Shown here: positions 1 to 8,777 of the stretch, in pieces
How the letters are laid out: the number at the start of each line of letters is the position of its first letter
Position numbering within the stretch: position 1 is the first letter of the stretch
Origin: Bacteroidales bacterium UBA5342
GTDB taxonomy: Bacteria > Bacteroidota > Bacteroidia > Bacteroidales > UBA5342
Direction of reading: 5' to 3'
NCBI GenBank assembly: GCA_002408065.1
Contig: DHQI01000036.1
Span: forward strand, 30,691 to 65,826
Length of the DNA: 35,136 bases
Notes under the pieces: model-generated
Told to the model about the DNA's origin: nothing
The model's input: only the letters and a program-made list of their open reading frames with translations
The model's database searches: none
Program-made: the position numbers and the translations under genes

Positions 1-1
1 T

Positions 2-721
2 GCCAATATCCTGAAATATGATCATATACCATTAGCCAAAAGCTTGTCAGTGTTACTTGATTTCTTTGAACAAGCGATGGGCTCTCCAGTAGAGATAGAG
101 TATGCCATAGAGATGAAAAACGGGGAAAAACCCATTCTTTATCTACTGCAAATTAAACCATTAATAAAGATTGACGAAGATATAGAAGTCAACATAGAAA
201 AAGTGGATCAGGAAAATGCTCTTCTGCTGATCAAAGGGGGCATGGGTAACGGTCATCTCACCCACGTTCAAGATGTTATTTATATGGATTTGGATAAGTT
301 TGATAAAAACCAAACCAAACAAATGGCAAAAGAAATTGCCGACCTCAACAAAAAACTACAGACAGAAGATCGCGAATACATCCTCATAGGTCCCGGCCGG
401 TGGGGCACACGCGATCCTTTCATTGGCATTCCTGTCTTTTGGTCACAAATAGCCAACGCTCGTATTATTGTAGAGGTGGGCCTAAAAGAATTGCCCCTTG
501 AAGCCTCCCTTGGTTCCCACTTTTTTCATAATGTTACTTCTATGAATGTAGGCTATTTTTCGGCTCCTTACCGTTCTGAATCAAACATTGTCAACCTAAA
601 TTTGTTAAGTAAACAAAAGGTGATAAATGAGACCTCTTTTTTCAAGCATATCCGCTTCGAAAAACCTTTAGATATAAAAATGGACGGCAAAAGCCGGGTG
701 ACTTTGGTAAGCACACAATAA
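2..721 (+). CDS. PEP/pyruvate-binding domain enzyme, C-terminal part (partial)
   Basis: The frame is open from the left edge of the window, so this is the 3' end of a longer gene; the in-frame TTG at 44 is not a real start. The visible part (about 239 residues) carries the Bacteroidota-type PEP-synthase-like C-terminal region, with the block GPGRWGTRDPFIGIPVFWSQ followed by an IANARIIVE stretch and a GSHFFHN segment. Family members are large proteins with an N-terminal PPDK/PEP-synthase nucleotide-binding domain, which would lie outside the window. The substrate cannot be told from this fragment, and a true PpsA role is only a guess. The next gene starts about 250 bp downstream and probably has its own promoter. 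Confidence 0.8.
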   Translation, partial: ANILKYDHIPLAKSLSVLLDFFEQAMGSPVEIEYAIEMKNGEKPILYLLQIKPLIKIDEDIEVNIEKVDQENALLLIKGGMGNGHLTHVQDVIYMDLDKFDKNQTKQMAKEIADLNKKLQTEDREYILIGPGRWGTRDPFIGIPVFWSQIANARIIVEVGLKELPLEASLGSHFFHNVTSMNVGYFSAPYRSESNIVNLNLLSKQKVINETSFFKHIRFEKPLDIKMDGKSRVTLVSTQ

Positions 722-782
722 GCCTTGAATACGCCAATCTGTCAGAGTTTTTTCCCATTTTACACCTAATATGGTGTGGTCT

Positions 783-790
783 TATTTTTG
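783..790 (+). promoter_or_regulatory. Possible Bacteroidota -7 box upstream of clpC
   Basis: TATTTTTG matches the Bacteroidota -7 consensus TAnnTTTG. A poor -33 candidate (TTTT, 758-761) lies 21 bp upstream. A small hairpin (ACACC/GGTGT, about 762-777) sits next to it and may end the upstream transcript. The predicted leader to the ClpC ATG would be about 170 nt. The match is short in an AT-rich gap, so confidence is low. The rest of the 247-bp gap (722-967) shows no gene. Confidence 0.3.
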
Positions 791-967
791 TTCCTTAACA
801 TAATAATGAATTAAAAGGGGGGTATAAACTCACATTTCTAAAAAGAATGAATAAGCATAGCTTTTTCTATTGTAATGATCATAAAGCAATGCACATTAAC
901 ACAGAAAAAGAAAAATTAAAACATCTTAATCGAAAACCTACTTCACTAAATAAAGAAATACAAAACT

Positions 968-3133
968 ATGAATAGAAATATAAAACAAGAAAAAAAGCTA
1001 CGAGTGCTTGCTTCTGAAGAAATTAGTGCCAACTTAGAGTTTGGAGGCGACGATGGCGACGAAGATGACTACGAAGAAGAGGATTTTTCTCATTCATCAC
1101 GTCGCGAAAATGCTGATTCGACTAGTGACACACCGGTTTTGGATAGTTTTGGTGTAGACCTTACTAAAGCCGCTGGCGAAGGACAACTCGATCCTGTAGT
1201 AGGTCGCGCGAAAGAGATAGAACGCTTATCGCAGATTCTGAGCCGCCGTAAGAAAAACAACCCCATCCTTATAGGGGATCCCGGTGTAGGGAAATCAGCC
1301 ATTGCCGAAGGACTGGCATCGCGCATCGTTGAGCGTAAAGTATCGCGTATTCTTTTCGACAAACGCGTAATTGCCCTGGACATGGGCTCTATCGTAGCCG
1401 GCACGAAATACCGCGGTCAGTTTGAAGAACGCATGAAATCTATCCTTAACGAGATACAAAAGAATCCTAACGTTATCCTGTTTATCGACGAAATACATAC
1501 CATAGTAGGAGCTGGTAGCACACCGGGCTCGCTGGATGCAGCCAATATGCTAAAACCAGCCCTTGCCCGTGGCGAAATTCAATGCATTGGTGCCACTACA
1601 CTGGACGAATACCGCCAAAACATTGAAAAAGATGGTGCTCTGGAGCGCCGTTTCCAAAAAGTAATGGTAGATCCCACAACAAGCGAGGAAACACTAACCA
1701 TTCTTAACAACATCAAGGAGCGTTATGAAGAGCACCACAACGTTATATACACACCAGAAGCATTGGAATCGTGTGTAAAACTAACCGATCGTTACATTAG
1801 CGACCGTCATTTGCCGGATAAAGCCATTGATGCTCTGGACGAAGCTGGCTCTCGTGTTCATATTTCAAACATTAATGTACCTAAATCTATTTTGGATTTG
1901 GAAGAACAAATTGAGAAATACAAAGAGCATAAAATACTAGCTGTTAAATCACAAAATTTTGAATTGGCTGCCAGCTTCCGCGACAAGGAAAAAGAAAGCA
2001 TTTCCCAACTGGAACTAGCCAAGAAAAAATGGGAAGAACAACTACAAAATGAACGCGAAACGGTAGACGAAGACAAAGTGGCCGAGGTAGTAGCTATGAT
2101 GTCCGGCGTACCAGTACAGCGCATTGCTCAAGCTGAAGGTGTTCGCCTGAAAAACATGGGCGACATATTAAAAAATGGTGTGATAGGACAAGACGAAGCA
2201 GTAGATAAAATTGTAAAAGCTATTCAGCGTAATCGTGTAGGCCTGAAAGACCCCAAAAAACCAATTGGTTCTTTCGTATTCCTGGGTCCTACGGGTGTAG
2301 GTAAAACACACTTGGCCAAACAACTAGCCGAAGCCCTTTTTGACTCTGCTGACGCGCTGGTACGTGTGGACATGAGTGAATACATGGAGAAGTTTGCCGT
2401 TAGCCGACTGGTAGGAGCTCCTCCGGGATACGTGGGTTACGAAGAAGGTGGTCAGCTAACTGAAAAAGTGCGCCGTAAGCCTTACACTATTGTTCTTCTC
2501 GACGAGATAGAAAAAGCTCACCCGGATGTTTTCAACCTACTGTTGCAAGTACTGGATGAAGGCCGCTTGACAGATAGTTTGGGTCGCAATATAGATTTTA
2601 AAAACACGATCATCATTATGACTTCCAACCTCGGAAGTCGTGAACTGAAAGACTTTGGACGCGGCGTTGGTTTCTCACAAAGCAATAGCAAGTCAGACAA
2701 AGAACATGCCCGCAGCGTAGTACAAAAAGCGCTCAACCGTGCCTTTGCCCCTGAATTCCTTAATCGTCTGGATGACGTGGTTGTATTTGACACTTTAGAC
2801 AAAGAAAGTATCTTCAAAATCATTGATATTGAACTTAAAGGAGTATACCAACGAGTAGAAAATCTGGGTTTCAAACTAAAACTCAGTGAAGCAGCCAAAA
2901 CATTCGTGGCTGAAAAAGGTCTTAACGTACAGTTTGGTGCCCGTCCGCTAAAACGTGCTATCCAGAAATATCTGGAAGACGAGATGGCTGAGATCATCAT
3001 CCAATCTTCACTAAAAGAAGGCGATACCATCGTAATAGATTATGACGAAAAAGAAAATAAAATCGTTTCATCGGTTACAGGAGCCAAGAAAAAAGTAGAT
3101 GCTAAAGACGATGCAAAATTATTAGAAGAATAA
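968..3133 (+). CDS. clpC: ClpC-type AAA+ unfoldase lacking the N domain
   Basis: Hexameric ATP-dependent unfoldase that feeds substrates to ClpP. Seen in the 721-residue protein: an acidic linker (27-39), AAA-1 Walker A GDPGVGKS (103-110) and Walker B LFIDE (171-175), a UVR/M-type helical insert around 322-341, AAA-2 Walker A GPTGVGKT (440-447) and Walker B VLLDE (509-513), and a VGF tripeptide at 567-569 in the position of the ClpP-docking loop. ClpC proteins are usually about 820-850 residues and begin with two Clp-N repeats of about 145 residues. Here the protein starts just before the acidic linker. An in-frame TAA at 947-949 and the upstream gene ending at 721 leave no room for the N domain. 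Adaptor and substrate choice should therefore differ. A second, full-length ClpC may exist elsewhere in the genome. Confidence 0.93.
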   Translation: MNRNIKQEKKLRVLASEEISANLEFGGDDGDEDDYEEEDFSHSSRRENADSTSDTPVLDSFGVDLTKAAGEGQLDPVVGRAKEIERLSQILSRRKKNNPILIGDPGVGKSAIAEGLASRIVERKVSRILFDKRVIALDMGSIVAGTKYRGQFEERMKSILNEIQKNPNVILFIDEIHTIVGAGSTPGSLDAANMLKPALARGEIQCIGATTLDEYRQNIEKDGALERRFQKVMVDPTTSEETLTILNNIKERYEEHHNVIYTPEALESCVKLTDRYISDRHLPDKAIDALDEAGSRVHISNINVPKSILDLEEQIEKYKEHKILAVKSQNFELAASFRDKEKESISQLELAKKKWEEQLQNERETVDEDKVAEVVAMMSGVPVQRIAQAEGVRLKNMGDILKNGVIGQDEAVDKIVKAIQRNRVGLKDPKKPIGSFVFLGPTGVGKTHLAKQLAEALFDSADALVRVDMSEYMEKFAVSRLVGAPPGYVGYEEGGQLTEKVRRKPYTIVLLDEIEKAHPDVFNLLLQVLDEGRLTDSLGRNIDFKNTIIIMTSNLGSRELKDFGRGVGFSQSNSKSDKEHARSVVQKALNRAFAPEFLNRLDDVVVFDTLDKESIFKIIDIELKGVYQRVENLGFKLKLSEAAKTFVAEKGLNVQFGARPLKRAIQKYLEDEMAEIIIQSSLKEGDTIVIDYDEKENKIVSSVTGAKKKVDAKDDAKLLEE

Positions 3134-3159
3134 GAGTTATAAGCAACATATAATTGATT

Positions 3160-3192
3160 CAAACGGTTACATATGGTAGCCGTTTGTTTTTT
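3160..3192 (+). terminator. Rho-independent terminator after clpC
   Basis: An 11-bp stem (CAAACGGTTAC / GTAGCCGTTTG, one G-T pair) with loop ATATG is followed by six T residues. It lies 27 bp after the ClpC stop codon and just before the flavoprotein gene, so it should separate the two transcripts. Confidence 0.8.
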
Positions 3193-3212
3193 ACCAAAAA
3201 TTAAGAAAACCG

Positions 3213-3842
3213 ATGAAAGTTTTAGCCATAAACGGAAGTCCGCACAAAAAAGGCAACACCTATCACGCCCTGAATGTGATGAAAGAGAAACTGGAAGAAC
3301 AAGGCATTGAGGTCGAGATCTTTGACCTGGGCAACAAACCCATCAGGGGCTGTACCGGCTGCGGAGCCTGTGCCAAAAACAAGGATAAAAAATGTATTTT
3401 TTCTGACGATGTGGTCAACGAAGGCATTCAAAAAATGGAAGAAGCTGATGGTATCATTTTAGGTTCTCCCGTCCATTTCTCGGCCATGAGCGGGGCAATG
3501 AAATCATTTCTGGATCGTGCCTTTTATGTACAGGGCAGCAACGGCGGTATGTTCCGTCACAAGGTAGGCTGCTCAGTAGCCGTAGTGCGCCGCTCGGGCG
3601 AGGTTGCCACCTTCGACCAACTAAACCATTACCTGCTTTATTCCGAAATGATAGTACCCTCCGGCAATTACTGGGCCGCCATCCATGGCCGTACCCCTGG
3701 CGAAGTATTGCAGGACAAAGAAGGCGTACAAACCCTTCAGGTTTTGGCCAACAATATGGCGTGGATAATGAAGGTGATAGACCAATCAAACATTGTACCT
3801 CCTGCACGTGTTAACAAAGAGTGGACGCATTTTATCAGATAA
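3213..3842 (+). CDS. Flavodoxin-fold NAD(P)H-dependent reductase, iron-sulfur flavoprotein-like
   Basis: A 209-residue flavodoxin-fold oxidoreductase. The N-terminal INGSPHKKGNT (residues 6-16) is the FMN phosphate-binding loop, and GSPVHFS (84-90) is the second flavin-contact loop. Residues C47, C50, C53 and C61 form C-x2-C-x2-C-x7-C, which fits the compact Cys motif that binds a 4Fe-4S cluster in iron-sulfur flavoproteins (Isf); many plain WrbA/NQO-type reductases lack it. It probably moves electrons between NAD(P)H or ferredoxin and an unknown acceptor. It sits alone between a terminator and a palindromic element. The family is clear; cluster binding and substrate are inferred. Confidence 0.85.
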   Translation: MKVLAINGSPHKKGNTYHALNVMKEKLEEQGIEVEIFDLGNKPIRGCTGCGACAKNKDKKCIFSDDVVNEGIQKMEEADGIILGSPVHFSAMSGAMKSFLDRAFYVQGSNGGMFRHKVGCSVAVVRRSGEVATFDQLNHYLLYSEMIVPSGNYWAAIHGRTPGEVLQDKEGVQTLQVLANNMAWIMKVIDQSNIVPPARVNKEWTHFIR

Positions 3843-4257
3843 GGTGGTATTTGGCTTTGTATTTCGCTATATTCGCATACAAATTATTCAAAGTAAGTTT
3901 GAGTCGCAATTCTAAATTTCACTCTATAGAACTGTATTTATCCATTTTGTGTGACTCCGGATGGAGTCATACGTCTGTAGAAACGTTCTTTTCTACAGAC
4001 ATACGACCCCGGCTGGGGTCGAACAGTTCTTCTCACAGTTTTTAAACGAAATCTATATTTTACTTGCGCTCAGAATAAACCAAGCTTTGATATAATAGAA
4101 AACAGTATGTTCATATAAAAAAGCAAAGCCTTTTTTAAATAAATTCGTAAAATCTTGACGAGTCCAATAATTCTTGTCATTAGTGTAATTCGTAGTTAAA
4201 CATATACGATACTGGTGGTGTTTTATATTGGATTCATATCGCGAAAAAATTATTACA
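3843..4257. other. Intergenic region without a gene
   Basis: This gap of about 415 bp separates the flavoprotein gene and thyA. It contains the palindromic element at 3953-4020. The rest is AT-rich and shows no convincing ORF, RNA gene or TAnnTTTG promoter box; reading frames in it have no recognisable protein content. Confidence 0.6.
3953..4020. repeat. Three-part nested palindromic element (REP-like)
   Basis: Three inverted repeats stand in a row: GACTCC-ggat-GGAGTC (3953-3968), an 11-bp perfect stem GTCTGTAGAAA / TTTCTACAGAC with a 6-nt loop (3973-4000), and GACCCC-ggct-GGGGTC (4005-4020). The central stem extends outward with two mismatches, so the whole block is nearly symmetric. There is no T run, so it is not a plain terminator. 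The layout resembles dispersed palindromic repeats of Bacteroidota intergenic regions, and a second three-palindrome block lies at 34513-34594. Confidence 0.7.
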
Positions 4258-5082
4258 ATGAAACAATACCAAGACTTATTACAACATATTCTGGACCAAG
4301 GTGTAGAGAAAGGAGACCGCACCGGCACCGGTACCAAAAGTGTTTTTGGCTACCAGATGCGTTTTGACCTGCAAGAGGGTTTTCCTTTGGTAACCACCAA
4401 AAAACTCCACCTAAAATCCATTATCCACGAACTGCTTTGGTTTTTAAAAGGTGACACTAACATAGCATACCTGAAAGAAAATAAAGTAAAAATATGGGAC
4501 GCTTGGGCCGATGAAAATGGCGATCTTGGACCAGTCTACGGCCATCAGTGGCGCAACTGGAACAGCGAAGGCATTGATCAGATTGCCGAAGCCATTGATA
4601 TGATAAAGAACAATCCGGACAGCCGCCGCATCATTGTTTCGGCATGGAACCCAAGCGTACTACCGGACACTTCGGTTTCTTTTTCTGATAATGTAGCCAA
4701 TAACAAAGCCGCTTTACCACCTTGCCATGCCTTTTTCCAATTTTATGTAGCAGATGGTAAATTGAGTTGCCAGTTGTATCAGCGTAGTGCGGACACCTTC
4801 CTTGGTGTACCATTCAACATAGCCTCCTACGCCCTGCTGACAATGATGATGGCACAAGTATGCGATTTAAAACCGGGGGATTTTGTTCACACCTTGGGCG
4901 ATACACACCTCTACATGAACCACTTGGAACAAGCTAAGCTGCAGCTATCGCGTGAGCCACGCCCCTTACCTAAAATGAAGATCAATCCTGAAATAAAAAA
5001 TATCTTTGACTTTACTTACGAGGATTTTGAATTGACAGACTACGACCCGCACCCACATATCAAAGGGGCTATTTCGGTATAA
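4258..5082 (+). CDS. thyA: Thymidylate synthase
   Basis: Converts dUMP and 5,10-methylene-tetrahydrofolate to dTMP and dihydrofolate. The ATG at 4258 (274 residues) is chosen over an upstream in-frame TTG at 4228 because MKQYQDLLQHILDQG aligns with the normal ThyA N-terminus. Seen: RTGTGT (21-26, phosphate-binding Arg), catalytic C156 in ALPPCHAFF, R123/R124 and R176 for phosphate, and N187 for the base. Before the catalytic Cys there is an insertion of about 11 residues relative to the E. coli enzyme (region 136-152), a feature of Bacteroidota ThyA. The histidine kinase gene follows 23 bp later and may share the transcript. dfrA is not adjacent. Confidence 0.97.
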   Translation: MKQYQDLLQHILDQGVEKGDRTGTGTKSVFGYQMRFDLQEGFPLVTTKKLHLKSIIHELLWFLKGDTNIAYLKENKVKIWDAWADENGDLGPVYGHQWRNWNSEGIDQIAEAIDMIKNNPDSRRIIVSAWNPSVLPDTSVSFSDNVANNKAALPPCHAFFQFYVADGKLSCQLYQRSADTFLGVPFNIASYALLTMMMAQVCDLKPGDFVHTLGDTHLYMNHLEQAKLQLSREPRPLPKMKINPEIKNIFDFTYEDFELTDYDPHPHIKGAISV

Positions 5083-5105
5083 TAATTGCTTAATACCATG
5101 CTTTT

Positions 5106-8100
5106 GTGAGCCGACGTATACGAAATATCATTTATCTGACAGCCCTCATCTTACTAACGATAGCGGCAGTGTCTTTTGAGCAGTCTTTTTTTGATGAACT
5201 GTCCAATAAAAACATATCGCGCCAAGCGCAACGTTACATCACCAACAAAAGTCAACAGATAGACCATCGGCTGACCGAAATAGCTGATATGGTAATGAGC
5301 GGTGAGGAACTCTGGATCTCAGAATCAGAAAACGATCTGCTCATATACATCACTACCCGAAACAGCGTTAAATACTGGAACAGCAACCGTATTTCTCCGG
5401 AGGACATACCTTTTAGTGAAAACCTCACCTGCCGCCGTATCGATAATGCTTGGTTTCTGTATCGCTCCATTAAGATCTATCATTACCGCATCGATGTTTT
5501 AGCTAATATAAAAAACAACTACAGCATCAACAATGATTACTTTAAGAACGATGATGCAGACCAAAGCGAGCTGTCGCACTACAGCATTTCCGAGGTACCA
5601 CAGATAGGCTACAGCCCGGTTTTTGGAGAGAATAACCAGCCACTTTTTTATTTTAACAAGACTGAACTCAACGAGCATAACCGCCGTCACAGCCTTTGGG
5701 CCACAGTCTTATATTTTGTCCTATTTTTTGCGGTATTGATCTTTTTATCTTTGTGGCATCAGAACAATTTTATCAACTTCCTGTCTGTTTTGCTTTTTGG
5801 TCTCGTATTTATTTCATCGGTTCATTACCTTAATCTGATACCCATCTTTAACCGGACAGAAATTTTCCTTGGTAACATCGCCCTCAGTGAGCAATTTATG
5901 AGCTCCATAGGGATGATGTCTCTGGCTGCTATTTTCTGGATAGTGCTGAGCTATATAACCTCCAGAAACGTCCTGAAATTTCGTCCTAATAAACGACAGG
6001 CTTTTGCCATTACATTATTGCTATTAGTTTCATTTTATTTTATCATTCAGTTCTATATCAACATTCTGAACAACTCGTCCATCAATCTTCAACTCTACCG
6101 CATCAGGAAAATCTCTGCTGAATCGCTCTGGATTTTTGGCATTTTTATTCTTTTTATTTCCGGTTGGGGACGCCTGGCCAATATTTGTACGGGTTCGTTC
6201 CGTTCGCACAAATACGCCTACCTCTATCCTATTCTGGCCCTTATCGCCAGCACTCCTTTGCTTATCAAATGCCCTGTACCTATAATATCGGGAGCCATCT
6301 TTCTTAGCGCATTTATTTTTTCCCTAAAACGAAAACGACGTGTAGGCCAATTTATGTTTGTTAACCTACTGATTGCAGCTATGCTTCTTTCTTTCATGAT
6401 GACGATACTCACCGAAAGGGAAAGCCTGAAAAAAAATGCGCAAGATAAAAAAGCTCTGCTACAAACTCTGCCAGCTTCGATGCTGTACGAGCGCGACTAC
6501 ACTGTGGAAGAAAATCTGGTGGATATATGGAATGAGATGCAGAACGATATTACCCTAAAAAACATGCCACGTGCCGTTTTTAACTCAACAGATTATTACT
6601 ACAACTATCTTAAAAAAACATATTTTAACGACATTCTGAAAGAGTACGATCTGCAGGTGGTCATTTGCACGCCGGATATGGACCTTAACCTGGCAGGTGC
6701 TAAAATATTACCTAACTGCTACAACTTTTTTTCTGAAATGATCCACCAACAGGGAAATCTCGTTGAAAACTCTGGTTTTTATTGGCAAAAAAATAACAAT
6801 GGCCGTGTAAGCTATCTGGGATGGCTCAAAATATCGGAAGGCACTATTTTCGAAACATCCATCTTCATAGATCTGGAATCGCCCATCCTCTCAGAAGGCC
6901 GTGGTTACCCACAAATGCTGCGCGAAAGCACAGGAGCCAGCAGTTCTATTCCAGCATTAAATTCATTTGCCCGATATGCTAATAATAAACTTATTACCTC
7001 TTCCGGTGACTTCCGTTACCCGCCAAGTGCGAAATGGATTCCTAATTTCGACGGAGAATTTAAAAACATTGATTTTGACCGTCAGTCACACCTCTGCTAT
7101 AAAATATCGGAGGAAAGCTATGTGGTCCTTTCAGAAGCCAAAAGTTCCTTTTTGTACCCCGTTTATGCTTATATCTACAATTTTCTGATGTATTATCTAA
7201 CCTTTTTGTTCATCCATCTTATGACCAAAAAGCACCATAAAAAAATAAGCCAAACCATTAGCAATGATATTCGCCTGACCATTTTCGGCGTGCTTTTCCT
7301 CAGTTTGATTTTAGTGGGAACCACTTCCGTTCTTTATCCGCTTAATGTATACAAACAAAATCAGCTTAGTGCCATTAACGATAAGGGAGAAAGTTTTCTC
7401 AACAGCATATCACGCGAGCTATCCGGCGTAAGCAATATTCATGAGGTGTCGCAGTCGGCACTACAAGGCCTGGTTCAATCCTTATCAAACACCCTGTCCA
7501 ACGACGTTCATATTTACGACCTGAACGGACGCTTATACGCTTCCTCACGCCCACAGCTGTTCAATTATAAACTGCAAGGCAATATCATTTGCCCACAAGC
7601 CTATAAAGCATTTAAATATCAGAATCTCACCAGCAAAATACACAATGAACGCATAGGCAACAATGTATACAAGTCAAGCTACTATGTAATATCCAATGCC
7701 GTCGAAGAACCTATTGCATACATCAACGTGCCATTTTTCTCCAGCCAGCAGGATTTACAAAAGAGTATTACCGACTTTGTGGTCTTACTCTTTAACATCT
7801 ACCTTATTTTAGTAATTTTGGTTGTTGTATTCACCTTTTTCTCCGTGAATACGATTACCAAACCCCTTTTTGTGATACAAGAGGGTATGAGCAAAATGCG
7901 CTTGGGCAGCAATGAAAAGATAGAATATTCCCGCCATGATGAAATTGGCTCTTTAGTAGAAAAGTATAATGTGATGGTGGACGAACTAAATGCCAGTGCC
8001 GAACAACTTGCTAAGAGCGAGCGCGAAGTGGCATGGCAAGGTATGGCACGACAGATAGCGCACGAAATAAAGAATCCACTCACTCCAATGAAGCTAAGTA

Positions 8101-8696
8101 TTCAACATCTGGCACGCACCAAAATGGCATCGCCTGAGGCATTTGACGAGTACTTTAAGAAAACAGCCAATACCCTTATAGAGCAGATTGACAACCTCAG
8201 TAGCATAGCGACCTCCTTTTCTACTTTTGCCAAGATATCTGACGGCGTTCCTGAGCGTATCTATATCAATGATCGTTTGCAAAACATCGTTACGTTGTTT
8301 GAACAGTCTGGCAGTAACGTCCACTACCAGGGGCTGGATGATGAGCTCTTTGTAAACATGGATAAAGACCACTTCCGTCAGATCTTTAACAATCTGATAA
8401 AAAATGCTCTGCAAGCCATACCAGAAGATCGCGAAGGTAAGATAGAAATGCACAGCAAGGTCACCGGCCATATGGTTAACATCTATGTAAAAGATAACGG
8501 CAACGGGATAGAAGAGGAAATGCGCGACAAAATTTTCCAACCTAACTTTACCACCAAAAACAGTGGTATGGGGTTAGGCTTGGCCATATCACAAAAAATG
8601 GCCACCAATGCCGGCGGCGATATTTCATTCAATTCAGTACTGGGCCAAGGCACTACTTTCGTGGTGCGCCTACCACTGGGTAATATCGAGAACTGA
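5106..8696 (+). CDS. Large multi-pass membrane sensor histidine kinase, NtrY-like
   Basis: A 1196-residue sensor kinase. It starts with GTG; no in-frame ATG gives the N-terminal membrane helix (about 8-24). About ten further hydrophobic helices follow, including a block around 195-435, one near 700, one near 730 and one near 890, with long presumably extracytoplasmic segments between them. A HAMP linker (about 905-965) precedes the dimerisation domain with phospho-acceptor H986 in HEIKNPLTPMKLS, the H-box form typical of NtrY-type kinases. The ATPase domain shows an N box (NNLIKNALQAI, about 1093), a G1 box (DNGNGI, about 1130) and a G2 box (GMGLGLA, about 1155). No response regulator is nearby, so its partner and signal are unknown. 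Confidence 0.93.
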   Translation: MSRRIRNIIYLTALILLTIAAVSFEQSFFDELSNKNISRQAQRYITNKSQQIDHRLTEIADMVMSGEELWISESENDLLIYITTRNSVKYWNSNRISPEDIPFSENLTCRRIDNAWFLYRSIKIYHYRIDVLANIKNNYSINNDYFKNDDADQSELSHYSISEVPQIGYSPVFGENNQPLFYFNKTELNEHNRRHSLWATVLYFVLFFAVLIFLSLWHQNNFINFLSVLLFGLVFISSVHYLNLIPIFNRTEIFLGNIALSEQFMSSIGMMSLAAIFWIVLSYITSRNVLKFRPNKRQAFAITLLLLVSFYFIIQFYINILNNSSINLQLYRIRKISAESLWIFGIFILFISGWGRLANICTGSFRSHKYAYLYPILALIASTPLLIKCPVPIISGAIFLSAFIFSLKRKRRVGQFMFVNLLIAAMLLSFMMTILTERESLKKNAQDKKALLQTLPASMLYERDYTVEENLVDIWNEMQNDITLKNMPRAVFNSTDYYYNYLKKTYFNDILKEYDLQVVICTPDMDLNLAGAKILPNCYNFFSEMIHQQGNLVENSGFYWQKNNNGRVSYLGWLKISEGTIFETSIFIDLESPILSEGRGYPQMLRESTGASSSIPALNSFARYANNKLITSSGDFRYPPSAKWIPNFDGEFKNIDFDRQSHLCYKISEESYVVLSEAKSSFLYPVYAYIYNFLMYYLTFLFIHLMTKKHHKKISQTISNDIRLTIFGVLFLSLILVGTTSVLYPLNVYKQNQLSAINDKGESFLNSISRELSGVSNIHEVSQSALQGLVQSLSNTLSNDVHIYDLNGRLYASSRPQLFNYKLQGNIICPQAYKAFKYQNLTSKIHNERIGNNVYKSSYYVISNAVEEPIAYINVPFFSSQQDLQKSITDFVVLLFNIYLILVILVVVFTFFSVNTITKPLFVIQEGMSKMRLGSNEKIEYSRHDEIGSLVEKYNVMVDELNASAEQLAKSEREVAWQGMARQIAHEIKNPLTPMKLSIQHLARTKMASPEAFDEYFKKTANTLIEQIDNLSSIATSFSTFAKISDGVPERIYINDRLQNIVTLFEQSGSNVHYQGLDDELFVNMDKDHFRQIFNNLIKNALQAIPEDREGKIEMHSKVTGHMVNIYVKDNGNGIEEEMRDKIFQPNFTTKNSGMGLGLAISQKMATNAGGDISFNSVLGQGTTFVVRLPLGNIEN

Positions 8697-8777
8697 AAAG
8701 TATTTTAACTCTGGAAGAAAATGTCTCAAACGAATAAGTATATTATTGTTCATTATAAGTCATAAAAGTGACCATAT

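Noticed and set aside
2518..3030. Long minus-strand frame (170 residues) opposite clpC
   Set aside because: It is antisense to the conserved AAA-2 region of ClpC and is rich in Ser/Arg/Leu, as expected for a mirror frame.
4228..4257. Upstream TTG start for ThyA
   Set aside because: The extra ten residues match no ThyA; the ATG at 4258 gives the standard N-terminus.
8094..8540. Minus-strand frame (148 residues) opposite the kinase catalytic domain
   Set aside because: It mirrors the conserved HisKA/HATPase coding sequence and has no recognisable content.
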